Below are positions 8,856-20,230 of a DNA stretch of 64,000 nucleotides, piece by piece. Source of the DNA: Acheta domesticus (lineage: Eukaryota; Arthropoda; Insecta; Orthoptera; Gryllidae); NCBI GenBank assembly GCA_031308135.1, contig JAHLJT010000631.1, forward strand, positions 222,447,433-222,511,432, read 5' to 3'. The position numbers were made by a program, and so were the translations under genes. The notes under the pieces were generated by a model that was not told where the DNA came from, ran no database searches, and saw only the letters and a program-made list of their open reading frames with translations. The stretch's first letter is position 1. Every line of letters starts with the position of its first letter.

Positions 8856-11800
8856 GAGAGTGTCGAGGCCCACGCACGGGAGCTGTGCAGAGCGCGGGGA
8901 ACCCCGTGCGGTTATTCACAATTAGCGATGCAGCGCACCCCGAGAGGGCGAGGCCCCTGCTCATTTGCATTCAGCGGCCGGCGAGGTGGCGCCCGGAAGA
9001 ACATACACAGTGTTCGGCCTCGAAAGAGGACCGAGGTACTTTGGCCTTGCAGCGCACGTGCTCTGGGGGTTTACCGCTTTGTTATAGCGAAGGGGTGAGC
9101 CCTGCGGTTGCCTAAAGTCAAAACGTAGAAATGAATCAGTCTCGAACTAAACGATTCAAAAACAAATTTCTACTGATTGTCTTTCAAATTAGATCATGCA
9201 TTTTCCAATGGCCTTTCAAATAATGAACAAAAGATAACTAATGATTTGTTGTGTTTAAACTCAGCTATTCGTAGACGGAACGTAACTGCCAAGAAGATTT
9301 TCCCTGCCACTAAGAAGTTGAAACAAAAAAGGAACTTTAATGCAAAATACTTCAGCAATTTTGAATATATAAAACGAATATAATCATATAATAGTGCTGA
9401 AATCTGTAATACTATATTTTATAAAATAAGATAGAGCTGAAAACATTTAGAAGGGTGTAAGGTTTGAATTAGGGTCCATACTCTAAAAAACTAATTACCC
9501 TTTGATAACTCAAAGATTATGGTACTTTCCTACAAAATGGCCCCAAAAATTATGCATTTTTCCATTTGTATTCCAAGAGTATTTTAAATAGTATTTTTAA
9601 TGTCTGTGTCGTTATTGATGTGTGAGGACACACCACTGAAGAGTGTACAGAGACAATAAAACACTTTCGCCTGTAAGTTACGTGCGTAAAATTACATTTT
9701 CTAGGTAAACCAATGAATCCACACGTGTCAACTAAGAAAAACAATAACCATCAACACTTCTTTTCAGCTTCAAATTTCAAAATCGAATGTATTTTCATTT
9801 CCAGGTTTAAAGTTAAGTATTTTCTTGGACACAAGATGAAACGCATACAAAAGTTTATTCATGAATGGTTTACTTGAATTTTTAAACGCAAACATTAATA
9901 TTGCTATTTGTTAAATTTCCATTTTCTCTCTTAGCACAAATGAGCCCTACAAAACCGACTTTTATGTAGTGTCTTCCATGTTGTACGCTGTCTTTCATTG
10001 AAAGACCCCTAGAATAAATTAATGTGGGCAATAGTTAAATGAACATTTCGACTGGACTGTGGTTATGAACCACTATCTTCGCCGCGGTATCTGTGGACAT
10101 CTGGAATCTCAGACTACTACGTCACGGATTGCTCCTGTGAATAGAACTGTTTATTTTTACATTTTTTATACGCAGTATAGGCAGAGAAAGTAATGCGGCT
10201 AAAATTGATGTCGAGGGTATGACAGAAATTAGCATATCAGGGGTCCCTGATACTGAAAATGTGTATTTTGGAAACGTCTGTCCGCGCGTGAACGGCACTA
10301 GCGTCCAAACTGCCTACACGAATCGGACAACCGGCAAAAGAACAATTTGAAACGAATTTTTTTAATTTTGGGTGATAATTGGGTGAAAACCTCTAGGACA
10401 TTTTAGAAATTTGTAAAAAGTACACTTTTTCTCCTTATTCCTTTTTTTTCTAGAAAAGAGCGAAGTACGCTTATTAAAATGGATCCAATCGTCGTAATCG
10501 TTACTGAAAATTGTATCTTACAAAATGATTAATAGAGCAATTGTAGAAGTATTTTATTTTTTATTTGTCAAAAAACAGTAAAAACTATATATGACGTGTG
10601 GGGAAAGAGCGCGCGCACATTTTCTTGAGGGCCAGAATAAAAAAAACAAAAATAGAAAACGAAAAAATGAATTTAGAAAATAATTATTTTAGAAAATAAA
10701 AATATTTGAAAAATGTTTGTTCCCGAGTTATAGAAAATCAATTTCAACGGTAAATGAACTACAAGCAAAAGGAGTGCTCAACAAAACGTGCGCACAGTGA
10801 AGCTACATTTACGTCCAGAAGCAAAACAAGGGGCCATCTCAGCATTTGCTCAATGGATCAGGGAAAATGGACAAAAACCTGATCGAGATGGGGGTCATTG
10901 ACCCGGAAAGAACTCAAAATATACTGAGAAGCGAACTCAAAATATACTGAGTTTGTGGAGTTTTAATCTCTTCAAAAATAAATGGACAAAATATGAAAGA
11001 GTTTAGTAAATGCGGGAAAGAATAAAATGTAGTTGTAGAAGAATTTGCGACAGAATTTTCGGAAGTAATTCATAATGATCTCTTAGGATTAGAGAATAAC
11101 GGTGAAGATCAGCTTATAAGTGATCTTTTAAGTGCATTTTTGTGCATATTAGTAAAAAGTCATACACAATACAGCTTTACTAAGTTCTAACTATTCGCAT
11201 CATCCATACCTGCAAGTATTTTTTTATTGCGATTACAATTTTGAAATTGGAATGTTACCAGTTCACATCCCGTGTGAGGGGAACATACAAAGCCATTGGA
11301 TGTTGGGAATTTTTGAACGGAAGTGTAACATTATCAGCTACTACGATTCGTTGGTATGTCCAACTGGTTAGATACTGTAAGAACTTATTTAAACAAATCT
11401 ATGCATATCATTTAGAAATGTTCAACATATACAAACACTTTCAATACAGTTTACAGCGTCGGCGACGACGCCACATTCAACTAGTTTTGAATATATTTCT
11501 CGTATAAACGATATCAGCTAAAAACTAAAGATTATGTAGACACACCACAAAACATTGCTAAGAGAAAAAAAATCGATTCGAAAATGTCTTATAATATAAC
11601 TGGATAGTTACCTGGGAGGTAAATACAGATGCTATTTTTTTAACACTTCAGAATAAACAATTTCATTCTAACTAAAAAATATGATATTGTTGTAAATGTC
11701 CCAGATCTTTCACATTATTAAGAGTAATGAGAAGTACACTTCTCATATAAATTAATTACGGGAATAATATATACCTGGCAATAAAAACAGTTTGGCAGTT

Positions 11801-12979
11801 CAAAATATACGTTAGTTTACATGTTTAATCTCCCTTATTCATTTTCACTATCTTAATAAAGACTACTGACAACCTAATTCCGATCTGATGGTCGACAAAA
11901 AATGTACAGTAAAAATAACTTCAGTTTGGAAAAATAATACTTACTGTTTAGACGTAATAAATGCTTATTTGATCTCTTTGATGTGTATCAGTTTTCACTT
12001 ACAGAAAGCATCAGGAGATAAAACAATAGGATCAGCGGCTGAGAAAAGATACAGCTCTTGATGTCAAATCCAAAGAGGGATATTCAAAGAGTCTCTAGCT
12101 GGTCGTTTCCTCCACTTCTCCGCTTCTCTCATGTAATATAATTTGATATCCAATGTTAAAACGAAAAATGTTAATAATTGCACAGGGTTGTAAGAAAACT
12201 ATTAAAATAATATTTTTGTCAATTACCTTGTGCCAAAATTCTATAATGATCTAGCATTCACAAACGGAAACGTTCTTGAGCGAAGCTGAGTTAAAATTCG
12301 TAGTCTTCTGCTGGTTTAAAATAAGTTCTTTATCTTTACTTCTTTGGAACATGCAATAAAAAGACACCGTTTAATAACGGTTAGACTCTATACAAATGAA
12401 CTTGAACTAGAAAGATGTAGTGAAAGATTTTCGAAGAAGGTAAATTTAATTAGTAGTCAAACGACGAAATTTTAAAGAAAATACGAGTATCTGCAGTCGC
12501 AAAAGCGAACTGAGCCATTCAATTATCAAGAAACGATTGTGAAGAACTATATATTACAATGGTTTCAATGCGCATCAGTGTGACATCTGAAGAAATGAAT
12601 ATCGAATACGTTGAAAAAATGTAGGTTTAACAGAAACTCTTTCGACTCTCTTTCGCGTATACTTAGATTTTTTACATCAAACGAAGAAACTAATTATCAT
12701 CTATAAAGTTGTCAATCACTAATTCAACACTGTTTTTTAACTCAACAACTCAAATAAAATTCATAAGAAACCAACACCTTTAAAAACCCACACATTTCTA
12801 TTTTACACATTGAGAAATATATTTACAATATATTTCATTCGAAATAATTAGAGATCTGTAAATAGCATTAGCAATATATTAGCCTAAGCAAGACAATACG
12901 CTGAAGTATCAGTGGGTATCATTGCAATTAACACAGTAAATAACTGTCCTGCATACATGTAATATTTTAATGTCCGTCG
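8856..12979. other. About 4 kb of AT-rich DNA without recognisable genes
   Basis: 8856-9110 is GC-rich, then AT-rich to 12979. The few frames over 60 codons (near 9177 and 11241) have no recognisable domain. No inverted or direct repeat stood out by eye. Confidence 0.5.
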
Positions 12980-12987
12980 CATTTTTT

Positions 12988-13338
12988 GAATTGAATTGAA
13001 TTGAATTGCCTTATTTTACGTGGCGAGACTCAGGCCATGAGGCCTGCTCTTCCGTCTGACCACGCAAATTTCGCTATGCTAATTTCACCAACTAGCGGAG
13101 AAAGAAGGTATTCCTTGGGCGACGAAACAGGCGATTTTGAATTTAGCTCAGAGGCGTTATTTAGGCTTGAGGATCTTTTACATGCAGTAAATCTACTAAC
13201 ATGGGACAGCCAGCTTTACTTCCCCTCCGAAGGAAGGCGTACGAAGGACTTTTTGCCCCTAAAAATCCTTCGATCGGGTTTGAATCCGCGAACTTGGGTA
13301 TAGCAGTCCGATACGCTAACCGTTACACCATCGGCGCC
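12988..13338 (-). mobile_element. SINE E copy 2, antisense, with AATTC tail
   Basis: On the minus strand the tRNA-like head has a D-arm block TGGTGTAACGGTTAGCG (13314-13330) and GGATTCAAACC (13277-13287), close to a box B. The body matches copy 1. The 3' block has a perfect stem-loop CAGGCC-ATGA-GGCCTG (13031-13046) and ends in four AATTC-like repeats at 12988-13008. A CGCCACAT mini-array adjoins the head. Pol III transcription and LINE-assisted movement are inferred from the architecture. Confidence 0.8.
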
Positions 13339-16279
13339 ACATAACACCATCGCCGCCACAATCGCCACATCGCCACCTTATTATTTTTGACAGTGCATTG
13401 AAACAAACTCCAGTCGGTATAATCGGAGAAGCGGATCCCATGAAGTCATGAACCCAAAACGACGAATCCGTAATGCTGTTCGCTATCCCATAATATAATC
13501 GTGTGTGAGTTCGCTGAAGTCGCGTATCAGATACCCGGACGAGGAAAAAACTTTGCACTTCCCCATTGACTTCCTTTCAGTGCGCCGCAAACGAAATAGT
13601 TTAATTCGTAATCCAGTCCAAAGTACTGCTCCATTTCCATCTGGACGAAACCCAAACGAAAATTTCAAGAAAAATTGAATAAAAGATAAATTTATAATAA
13701 ACATTTTAATGGCATTGTTGGGTTTATTAGTTTAGATTTATTATTAACTCTGCAATTAAATGTAACTTGGTGGAAGAATGTTTTTATTTTACATTATTTT
13801 ACCTTACAATATCCAACTCTACGCAATAATGTATAATTTCACCGCGCAAGTCTTCCCTGCATTTCACTTCAATTCATTTTACAAGCGTAACCAAAATGTC
13901 TATAGTCATTCTTTCAAAACCAGGAATGTTCATCATATTTTCGAATAACTTAAATTTGTATCTTTATTTTTATGATATTTTATTTTTGTTAAAGTAATGG
14001 TTTGTTTTGTGTTAAATAGCCTAAATTCACACAATTGAAAGTATTAATGTTATTATTTCCAAGCTTTCACATTCACTTAATATTGTATTTTTATAATTAA
14101 AAATTTTACGTAAACTTCTTAATTTTTCAATACCGTATAAAAACATTAGATACAACTAAAAATATTGATAGAAAGCCAAAATATTTGATGTAAAAAGAAG
14201 ATGAAGAAGGAAACGTTTTTTAAATTCGTTCTTGAGTAGGGGTGACCAGAGCTGGTTGGTTGGCACACTAATTCCTGCATCAGCCACGTCCTTCCACGAG
14301 TCAAAACTTATTGTCACGAGTCCATAATTTTCCGAACGTCCAACAGAAATCTCAGAATGATCAGTGTACTGATGGTGAAACCGTGATCTCAAAAGTGTTT
14401 TGGAGTTTGGAAAGTAATATTTTCAAAGTTCATTGGGCTCTTTAATGCTGAGATGCTAAAATATTGTTTCTCTCTTTTTTTAGCTTACACTTCAAACGAA
14501 GTTTAAATTTTCGTGTGTATATTTTTTTGAGTTCCCTTCAAACCTCTACTTCCATCTTTACTCAAAAGTCGTTTGGATCTGGAAGTTTTCAATTGGGGTT
14601 ATTTGTCATAGTAACAACTAGCCTCATCCTCTGCCATTTATATTCACAAAATAAAATATTATCTGTTATTTTTATTCACATCTAGTGTAAAAGCAACAGT
14701 AATGGCCCAAGTAAAAGACATGTTCGTAGTTTTTTTTCAAAATACTTGAAATACAATACTAAATTCGTAATGTGAAATTCAAGGGAGAATTGCTACGCAC
14801 CTTTCTCAGTAGATCCATTGCATAAAATTGGCCAAATTTTAATTTGTTTTATTTTGTATTAATTCATTTCCAAATCCTAATTTTGCTACAGTGGTGGCCG
14901 CTTAAAAATTGCAAAGCTTCGGTAGTGGTCAGATACTCGACTCAATAACGGCCAATCGATATTCTACCGCCGAAACATGATTCAGACCAAAACAATCTAA
15001 CAACTACTCATAATTTTACATTATTGTAATGCTGATATTAATAAGATGATTTCAGCTTATTCTTTAAATATAAAATAAGGGAAAACAAATGAATTATCTT
15101 CGTTCGAAACATCACCATTAGAAGGCGTAAGTTCCATATTTGCGCGTTTACAGTAAGCGGGAAGCCTTCAATTGTTATTTTTCAAAGCTGTATGCTTGAA
15201 GTGGCCAACACTAATGCAGTGGACACTATTTGTGTCGTTAACTTACTATAAAAATGGCAGCATTTTTAATAAACTAAAATTTCGTGTAATTTCTGACGGT
15301 TTCAAAAGCAGAAACATGTCTTTTCAAAATGTGTCACCCTTTTCCTGGTATTTCTAGTTAGGTCCTGTGTTATGTGCCTGCCCGTGTTTCAGTCCAGTGG
15401 CCCGGATCGCAGTGTCCAATCCGTCACTGAGCGGGCAGCACACAAGAGCCGTGATGTTACATACTCAACGTCCCAAAAAAGACAATAAACATTTTAATTA
15501 AAGAAGATGAAGTACTGATTCAATCCGATCAAGGAATGATTTTTAAATACTTTCTTTTGAAACTTCGAAGACTATTGTAGTTGCCAATGTGAGGCTGTTC
15601 TACAGCAACAAACGTTGATACATTTGTTTAGGCTAAATAAAACACTGAAAGATTATTCATTTTTTCACCCTATACTGTACGTCTGTATGTTATTTGAATA
15701 TTTTATATTTTTATTAGCATGTAGTTTTTATTAGTATGGTGAATCTTCACTTCTCTGATGACTGAAAAAAAATCTTAGCTTATAATTAGTCATAATGAAA
15801 ATTAAGGCAAAAAAATTGATAATGGTTTCATTCTAACATCGATTTATTATTCCACACTCTCACGGAAGTTGTTCGCCAAATAAATATATATGACAATTAA
15901 ACCCAAAAGCGGGGTTGGTTGACAAATATTGACTTGACGACTTTGACTCTAAATGTTTGACAAACATTCACGAATACAATAAATTTTGAGAAAATGAAGT
16001 TGTACAATGATTCCTTCAAATATACTATTTGTTGCCTACAATTAATGGATGTTTTACTTCACCCAAGTATGTAATGATTACTGTTTTAAATATGGAGAAC
16101 ATTGTGCTCACAATAATATTTACAATAATGTGTAATTGTAAGTGCAGTGAAGATAGATTTGTAAGAGATAGCTAAAATATTAGTTCGCGATAATTACTTA
16201 ACCGTTACAATTATTACGAGAAAGTCCGTCATGTTTAGCACCACTAGTTTACTAATTACAATACATTCATGTAGAATTA
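13339..16279. other. AT-rich DNA, no gene recognised
   Basis: CGCC mini-repeats occur at 13339-13378. At 14888 the sequence CAGTGGTGGCCGCTTAAAAA resembles a mariner or pogo terminus, but no partner end was found. No open frame with a recognisable domain. Confidence 0.5.
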
Positions 16280-16550
16280 ATTGTTTTGTTAATTCGACAA
16301 AAAACGAAGTATTGAGGTTCCTCTCGAAAAGTAATAATGTCCTAAGACAATTTTGAATTTGAAACAGAAAACGCATTTACAATATCTCTAAGGTCCTGTA
16401 AAGCAAAGGTTTTTTCATTTTCTGTGGCGCATTAACATCGGGCAGGAAAGGAAATGTTACGCGTAATTGAAAATATACTATTTGCACAGTGTTTCAACTC
16501 CGCGTATTTTATCCTTTCTTCAGTTAATAAAAAATTTAAAACGGGTGAGT
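16280..16550. repeat. Diverged direct repeat, copy 1
   Basis: It shares with 16755-17008 the ordered blocks TTGAGGTTC, CTCTCGAAAAGT, ACAATTTTGAATTTGAAA, GGCAGGAAAGGAAATG-type, GTAATTGAAAATA, and GGGTGAGTAC at the right end. Identity is moderate with several indels. It is a dispersed repeat or an old segmental duplication; no coding is evident. Confidence 0.7.
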
Positions 16551-16754
16551 ACCAACACAAAAATAACGTATTTCTGAATGTCTTGAGATCTTGAGGACCT
16601 CTCGTATCCGTTCCATTTCCAAGACAAGAATTCCTATCGTCCCAGCAGCCTCCGGGGTGAATGATTTAATTACCTTTGAAAATTGGCCACCGGCAACATA
16701 TTATATCAAAAGAATTGACGGGCAAATATAAAACAAACATTACGTCACTTTAAT

Positions 16755-17008
16755 AATGAATTTGTTTTGTTACTCCGAGGAATATGCTTAGCTATTGAGG
16801 TTCCCAAATACTCTCGAAAAGTGATAAAATTTCTTGACAATTTTGAATTTGAAATTGAAAGCACATTTACTATATTTCTAAGTACATCAAACACATCGGA
16901 CAGGAAAGGAAATGCAAAGTGTAATTGAAAATACAACATTTGTTCAGTGCTCGCTGTTCGCAAAATTTTATTCCTTTTTAGTGAATAAAAAACAAGAAAT
17001 GGGTGAGT
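16755..17008. repeat. Diverged direct repeat, copy 2
   Basis: Second copy of the 16280-16550 sequence, about 475 bp downstream, in the same orientation. It ends in GGGTGAGTAC just before a LINE fragment starts at 17021. Confidence 0.7.
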
Positions 17009-17020
17009 ACAGATTCTGAC

Positions 17021-17310
17021 AGCGCAGCCTAACCAAGAAACTCCAAGGAATCAAAAATCAGTTCCTCCGCGCTATCACGGATGCCCCCTGGTACATCTCC
17101 AATGCACAACTCCATAAAGAATTCCAGTTAGTACCGATAACCAACCACAATATTTTTTTATCCATTCATTTCGTCCAAAACATCCCAAACATACCCAATC
17201 TAACCCTTCTAAGATTCTGACAAAATCCAACACACAGAACCCGCAGCAAGAATAAATTTCCTTTCCATACATTTCTACATAAATTCTCAGATCTCAACCC
17301 AAAGTAGAGA
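17021..17310 (+). pseudogene. Jockey-like LINE fragment, C-terminal RT ORF
   Basis: The plus strand encodes KKLQGIKNQFLRAITDAPWY, then ISNAQLHKEFQLVPITNH, an internal stop, RTRSKNKFPFHTFLHKFSDL and a stop. It matches the end of the intact frame at 21231-22747 (KLQVIQNKFLRTITNAPWF, NKQLHKEIQIKPI, RIKNRFPKHVF) block for block. It is a heavily 5'-truncated relative with at least one premature stop, and differs enough to be a separate subfamily. Its 3' UTR probably continues to about 17440. Confidence 0.8.
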
Positions 17311-17520
17311 TATTTATATGAAGATACCTTTACCACTCTAGTAGTAATGTGAGTTTTATTTTAGTACAGCAAGTAAGATTATTAGTACAGTAAGTTATTG
17401 TAAGTAGATATAAGCAACTATAACGATTGTAGAGTGTATAAAACACTTATCTTTGTATTTTTTCTATCCAAAAGAAAATAACTAAGTTTAAACAAAGACT
17501 GATTCTGAAATAATGTGTTG

Positions 17521-17905
17521 ACGAACGTCGTGAGACGGTGAGTGCCTTTCCTGCCCGTTTCATTACCAGGCCACAGCGCATGACCCAATTCCTGCTGCCC
17601 CAGCGACGCTCGGGAGGGGAAACGCCGCCACCGAGGCAAAATTTTAAATTTAGAGCGGAGCCCTCGGAGGGCGCGCGCGCGTCCGTTGTGCGGAGAAATT
17701 GGGAGGGTGAACGACCTGCGCGGCGCGCCTGCGCCCCGGCCCCCGAGGAGCGGCCTTCCGCCCCGCGCCCTTTCGCCTCTCGCACGGGACACGTCCAGGG
17801 ACACGGGCCCGGCCGCCGCGCAGCGCGGCCGGCGCCCAGAAGCCTCTGGCACGGACGATGACGCAGGTAGCCGCGCAGGCGCGGGCCGCGTCCAATGCCC
17901 ACATC
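17521..17905. other. GC- and CpG-rich island
   Basis: Strong GC and CpG enrichment against AT-rich flanks. Open frames exist in several phases and on both strands, as composition predicts, and none has a domain I know. A palindromic MITE with CRE and CCAAT motifs starts 22 bp to the right. It could be a promoter region of an unseen gene; there is no direct evidence. Confidence 0.5.
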
Positions 17906-17926
17906 GACAGTGTACTTCGGTTTTTC

Positions 17927-18103
17927 TATACTGCGATTTTCATAACTTTGCCTCTCACAGGAATCAGCTGTTAACGGTTTCATCCAATCAGGAGCTTGAA
18001 CGTCACCATTGTGACGTCACGATAGCGAAATATAAGCTCCCGATTGGATAGCAGCGAAACAGCTGATTCCTGTCAAGGCCAAAGTTACAAAAATCGCAGT
18101 ATA
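17927..18103. mobile_element. MITE-like palindromic element with TA ends
   Basis: Two arms of about 70 bp (17928-17997 and 18035-18103) are inverted copies at roughly 80 percent identity. Both begin ATACTGCGATTTT when read inward and contain ACAGGAATCAGCTGTT. TATA stands at both outer edges, compatible with a TA target duplication as in the Tc1/mariner group. The centre has CGTCAC-CATT-GTGACG and a perfect CRE-type TGACGTCA (18012-18019). CCAAT motifs occur in both arms. No transposase is present. Confidence 0.75.
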
Positions 18104-18287
18104 ACGTGGCCGTGACTTTACGACGTTATTACACCTCTTGCCTTATAAAATGAAACTTTTTAACATTTCTGAGACCGCGAGTCCCGTTGGGAAAGACGTC
18201 CCTGAATTATATAAAAATATTCATTTTATAAAGCAGGGGGTCTAATAATGTCCTAATTTCATCAGCCAGGTTAGAAAAAACGAAGTA

Positions 18288-18855
18288 TAGTGATGCGACA
18301 TCGACAAGAAAACACCCATGTTGCCAAACGTAGATCTTCAAAATCAAAACCTCCATGTTAATAATACATCGACCAAAAACCATCGATGTTTTAAAACATC
18401 GACGTTTTAAAGTTGGTTTTGTAATCTCTAACATTAACAACAACAAAATTTAACTTGACCTGGCCATACCTATTAATTTGTAATTCGAATTTAACTGAAA
18501 ACAAAGTTATACAATGTCTCTCCATGTGCGAAATGCAGGAAAGACGAAGGAAATACCAATCCAACACGATCATGTCGAGCAAGGGATGGTAGTCTGCTCG
18601 TTGATGATAGAACACACCGCGTTCGTTTCGATCGAGCACAAAAAAATACAGGTACATCAGTTAATGTTTATTTTAACTTTTACAAAATTGTGATTATGAG
18701 CAGGTTTCATACACAAAACATTGAAAACGTAAAATCATCGAACCCAAAACATCGATGTTAAAAAACATCGGTTTCAATACATCGATGTTTAAAATTCGAC
18801 ATTTTTATAGAAGCATCGATGTTTTGAAAACATGGACATCGATGTCGCATCCCTA
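18288..18855. mobile_element. Non-autonomous hAT-like DNA element
   Basis: The left end TAGTGATGCGACATCGA and the right end (read inward) TAGGGATGCGACATCGA are inverted copies. Inside both ends are multiple ACATCGATGTT motifs in either orientation (about seven), with 240 bp of AT-rich filler between. A TAGGGATG terminus with subterminal repeats suggests a hAT-like element. No 8-bp target duplication was visible and no transposase frame exists. The right end abuts SINE A at 18856. Confidence 0.65.
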
Positions 18856-19431
18856 ACCGACAGTGGTTGCTCGGGACTGACCAGGAGGTTCTAGTACCTC
18901 TGGCCAGGAGGTTCTAGGGTTCCGACGATCACTACATTATTGAGACTGGCTAGAGAGCTAGGGCGAATTCGGTCGCTGTCTGGAGGAGAATTCTAATGCC
19001 TCGATGCTCAGATCGGTAGTTTTCCGTGATTTCTCCGATCGAGCCAGGCGAATGCCGGAGCAGAACCCTTACAAACGGGCTACGAACCGCGCGCTATCTT
19101 TCCGTCCTCTTCCTTTCCTCACCCCTTATTTACACACACATACCCCTTTCCTCACACACATACACACACACACACACACACACATATACACTGCACTACC
19201 ACACATGTCGGGAATCTGGTCGGGAGCTTATAGCTTGTCCCGGCTGGGACGGTGCCTCGCCGGTGTGAGGTACCTGGTGGAGGAAAAACCTCCCAAGCCG
19301 ATGTAGGTCGGCGCCGGATCTCGCCATCCAGCTGGGGAAGACCACAGCCACGTTTTACGATAAATCATGCACTACACTTACGGGATGAACAATATTAGCC
19401 GTTGACGCGCCTGGAATCATTAATCAATCAA
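18856..19431 (+). mobile_element. SINE A copy, plus strand, with long CA tract
   Basis: The head is decayed (TGACCAGGAGGTTCTAG, with part duplicated). The body matches the other copies: GGAGGAGAATTCTA, CGAATGCCGGAGCAG, AACGGGCTACG, a CA-rich stretch at 19130-19190, ACTACCACACATG, CTTGTCCCGGCTGGG and TCTCGCCATCC. It ends in GTTGACGCGCCTGGAATCA and ATCAATCAA. This is the first of three SINE A insertions in this cluster. Confidence 0.85.
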
Positions 19432-19516
19432 CCTCAATGCGCACTCGTGACGTTCGCTTTCCTGAGTCCCGTGAGGAATCAAAGGGGGCCTTCCATTGAG
19501 TGATTGCTTCAGTGTT

Positions 19517-19680
19517 TGATTGATTGATTGATTAGAGATTCCGAGCGCGTCAACTTCTACGGTCATTAATTCCGTTAGTGTAGTGACTGATGCAGGGAGG
19601 TGGTGGTGAATCCTTCCCTCGCAGGATGGCGAGATCTGGTGCCGACCTACTATCGGTTTGTGGGTTTTCCTGACCAAGTA
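19517..19680 (-). mobile_element. SINE A antisense copy, 3' half of interrupted element
   Basis: Starts with TGATTGATTGATTGATT (the tail in antisense), followed by the SINE A 3' half. It stops at CTGACCAAGTA (19670-19680), exactly where the plus-strand SINE A begins, and continues at 20231. The two halves join into one contiguous SINE A when the inserted copy is removed. Confidence 0.9.
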
Positions 19681-20230
19681 ACCGGGAGAGATGGCTCAGT
19701 GCATCAACCTGATGTCACTGCAGTCCCTCTGACCGGGAGGTCCTAGGTTCGAGTCCCGACGGCGGCAGGATTTTCGACACTAGCTTGTCAGCTAGGTCGA
19801 GTTCAGTCGCTGTCTGGAGGAGAATTCTAGCGGCCGGCTGCTCTGATTGGTAGTTTTCCGTGGTTTCTCCGATCAACACCAGGCGAATGCCGGAGCAGTA
19901 CCCTAACAAACGGGCCACGGACCGTGCGCGATCTTTCCTTCCTCATCCTTGTCCTATCTTCTCCCTCTTACACACACACACTAACATGCACTACACTACC
20001 ACACATGCCGGGAGACCGGTCGGCAGCTTACAACTTGTCCCGGCTGGGGCGGTGCCCCGCTGGTGGGAGATACTTGGTTGGGGGGAAAACCCCGCTAGTC
20101 GACGGTAGGTCGGCGCCAGATCTCGCCATCCGGCGGGGAAAAGATCATCGCCACCTCCTGGGGAAAAGACGCACTACACTTACGGGACTAATGACCTGAG
20201 CAGTTGACGCGCCCGGAAACATCAATCAAT
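19681..20230 (+). mobile_element. Full-length SINE A (550 bp) with 11-bp target duplication
   Basis: Reference copy. The tRNA-like head has box A TGGCTCAGTGC (19692-19702) and a perfect box B GGTTCGAGTCC (19746-19756). The body carries a CA run (19972-19981), and the 3' block GGGACTAATGACC..GTTGACGCG (20183-20211) ends in ATCAATCAAT. CTGACCAAGTA occurs immediately before (19670-19680) and after (20231-20241), a textbook LINE-mediated target duplication. It sits inside an older antisense SINE A. At 550 bp it is long for a SINE. The partner LINE is inferred from the shared 3' block. Confidence 0.93.

Noticed and set aside
14888..15260. Mariner or pogo-like terminus CAGTGGTGGCCGCTT
   Set aside because: No matching inverted end or transposase; a loosely similar GTGGCC at 15190 is not an inverted partner.
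1712..16255. TTTAGCACCACTAGTTT occurring near 1712 and near 16237
   Set aside because: Only about 17 bases match and the flanks do not; could be chance.
17447..17983. A 178-codon minus-strand frame across the GC island
   Set aside because: It runs from LINE 3' UTR through the GC island into the MITE, so it crosses three unrelated sequences.
19690..19770. A functional tRNA gene at the SINE A head
   Set aside because: Boxes A and B are good but no closed cloverleaf is seen, and the same head recurs in many truncated copies.
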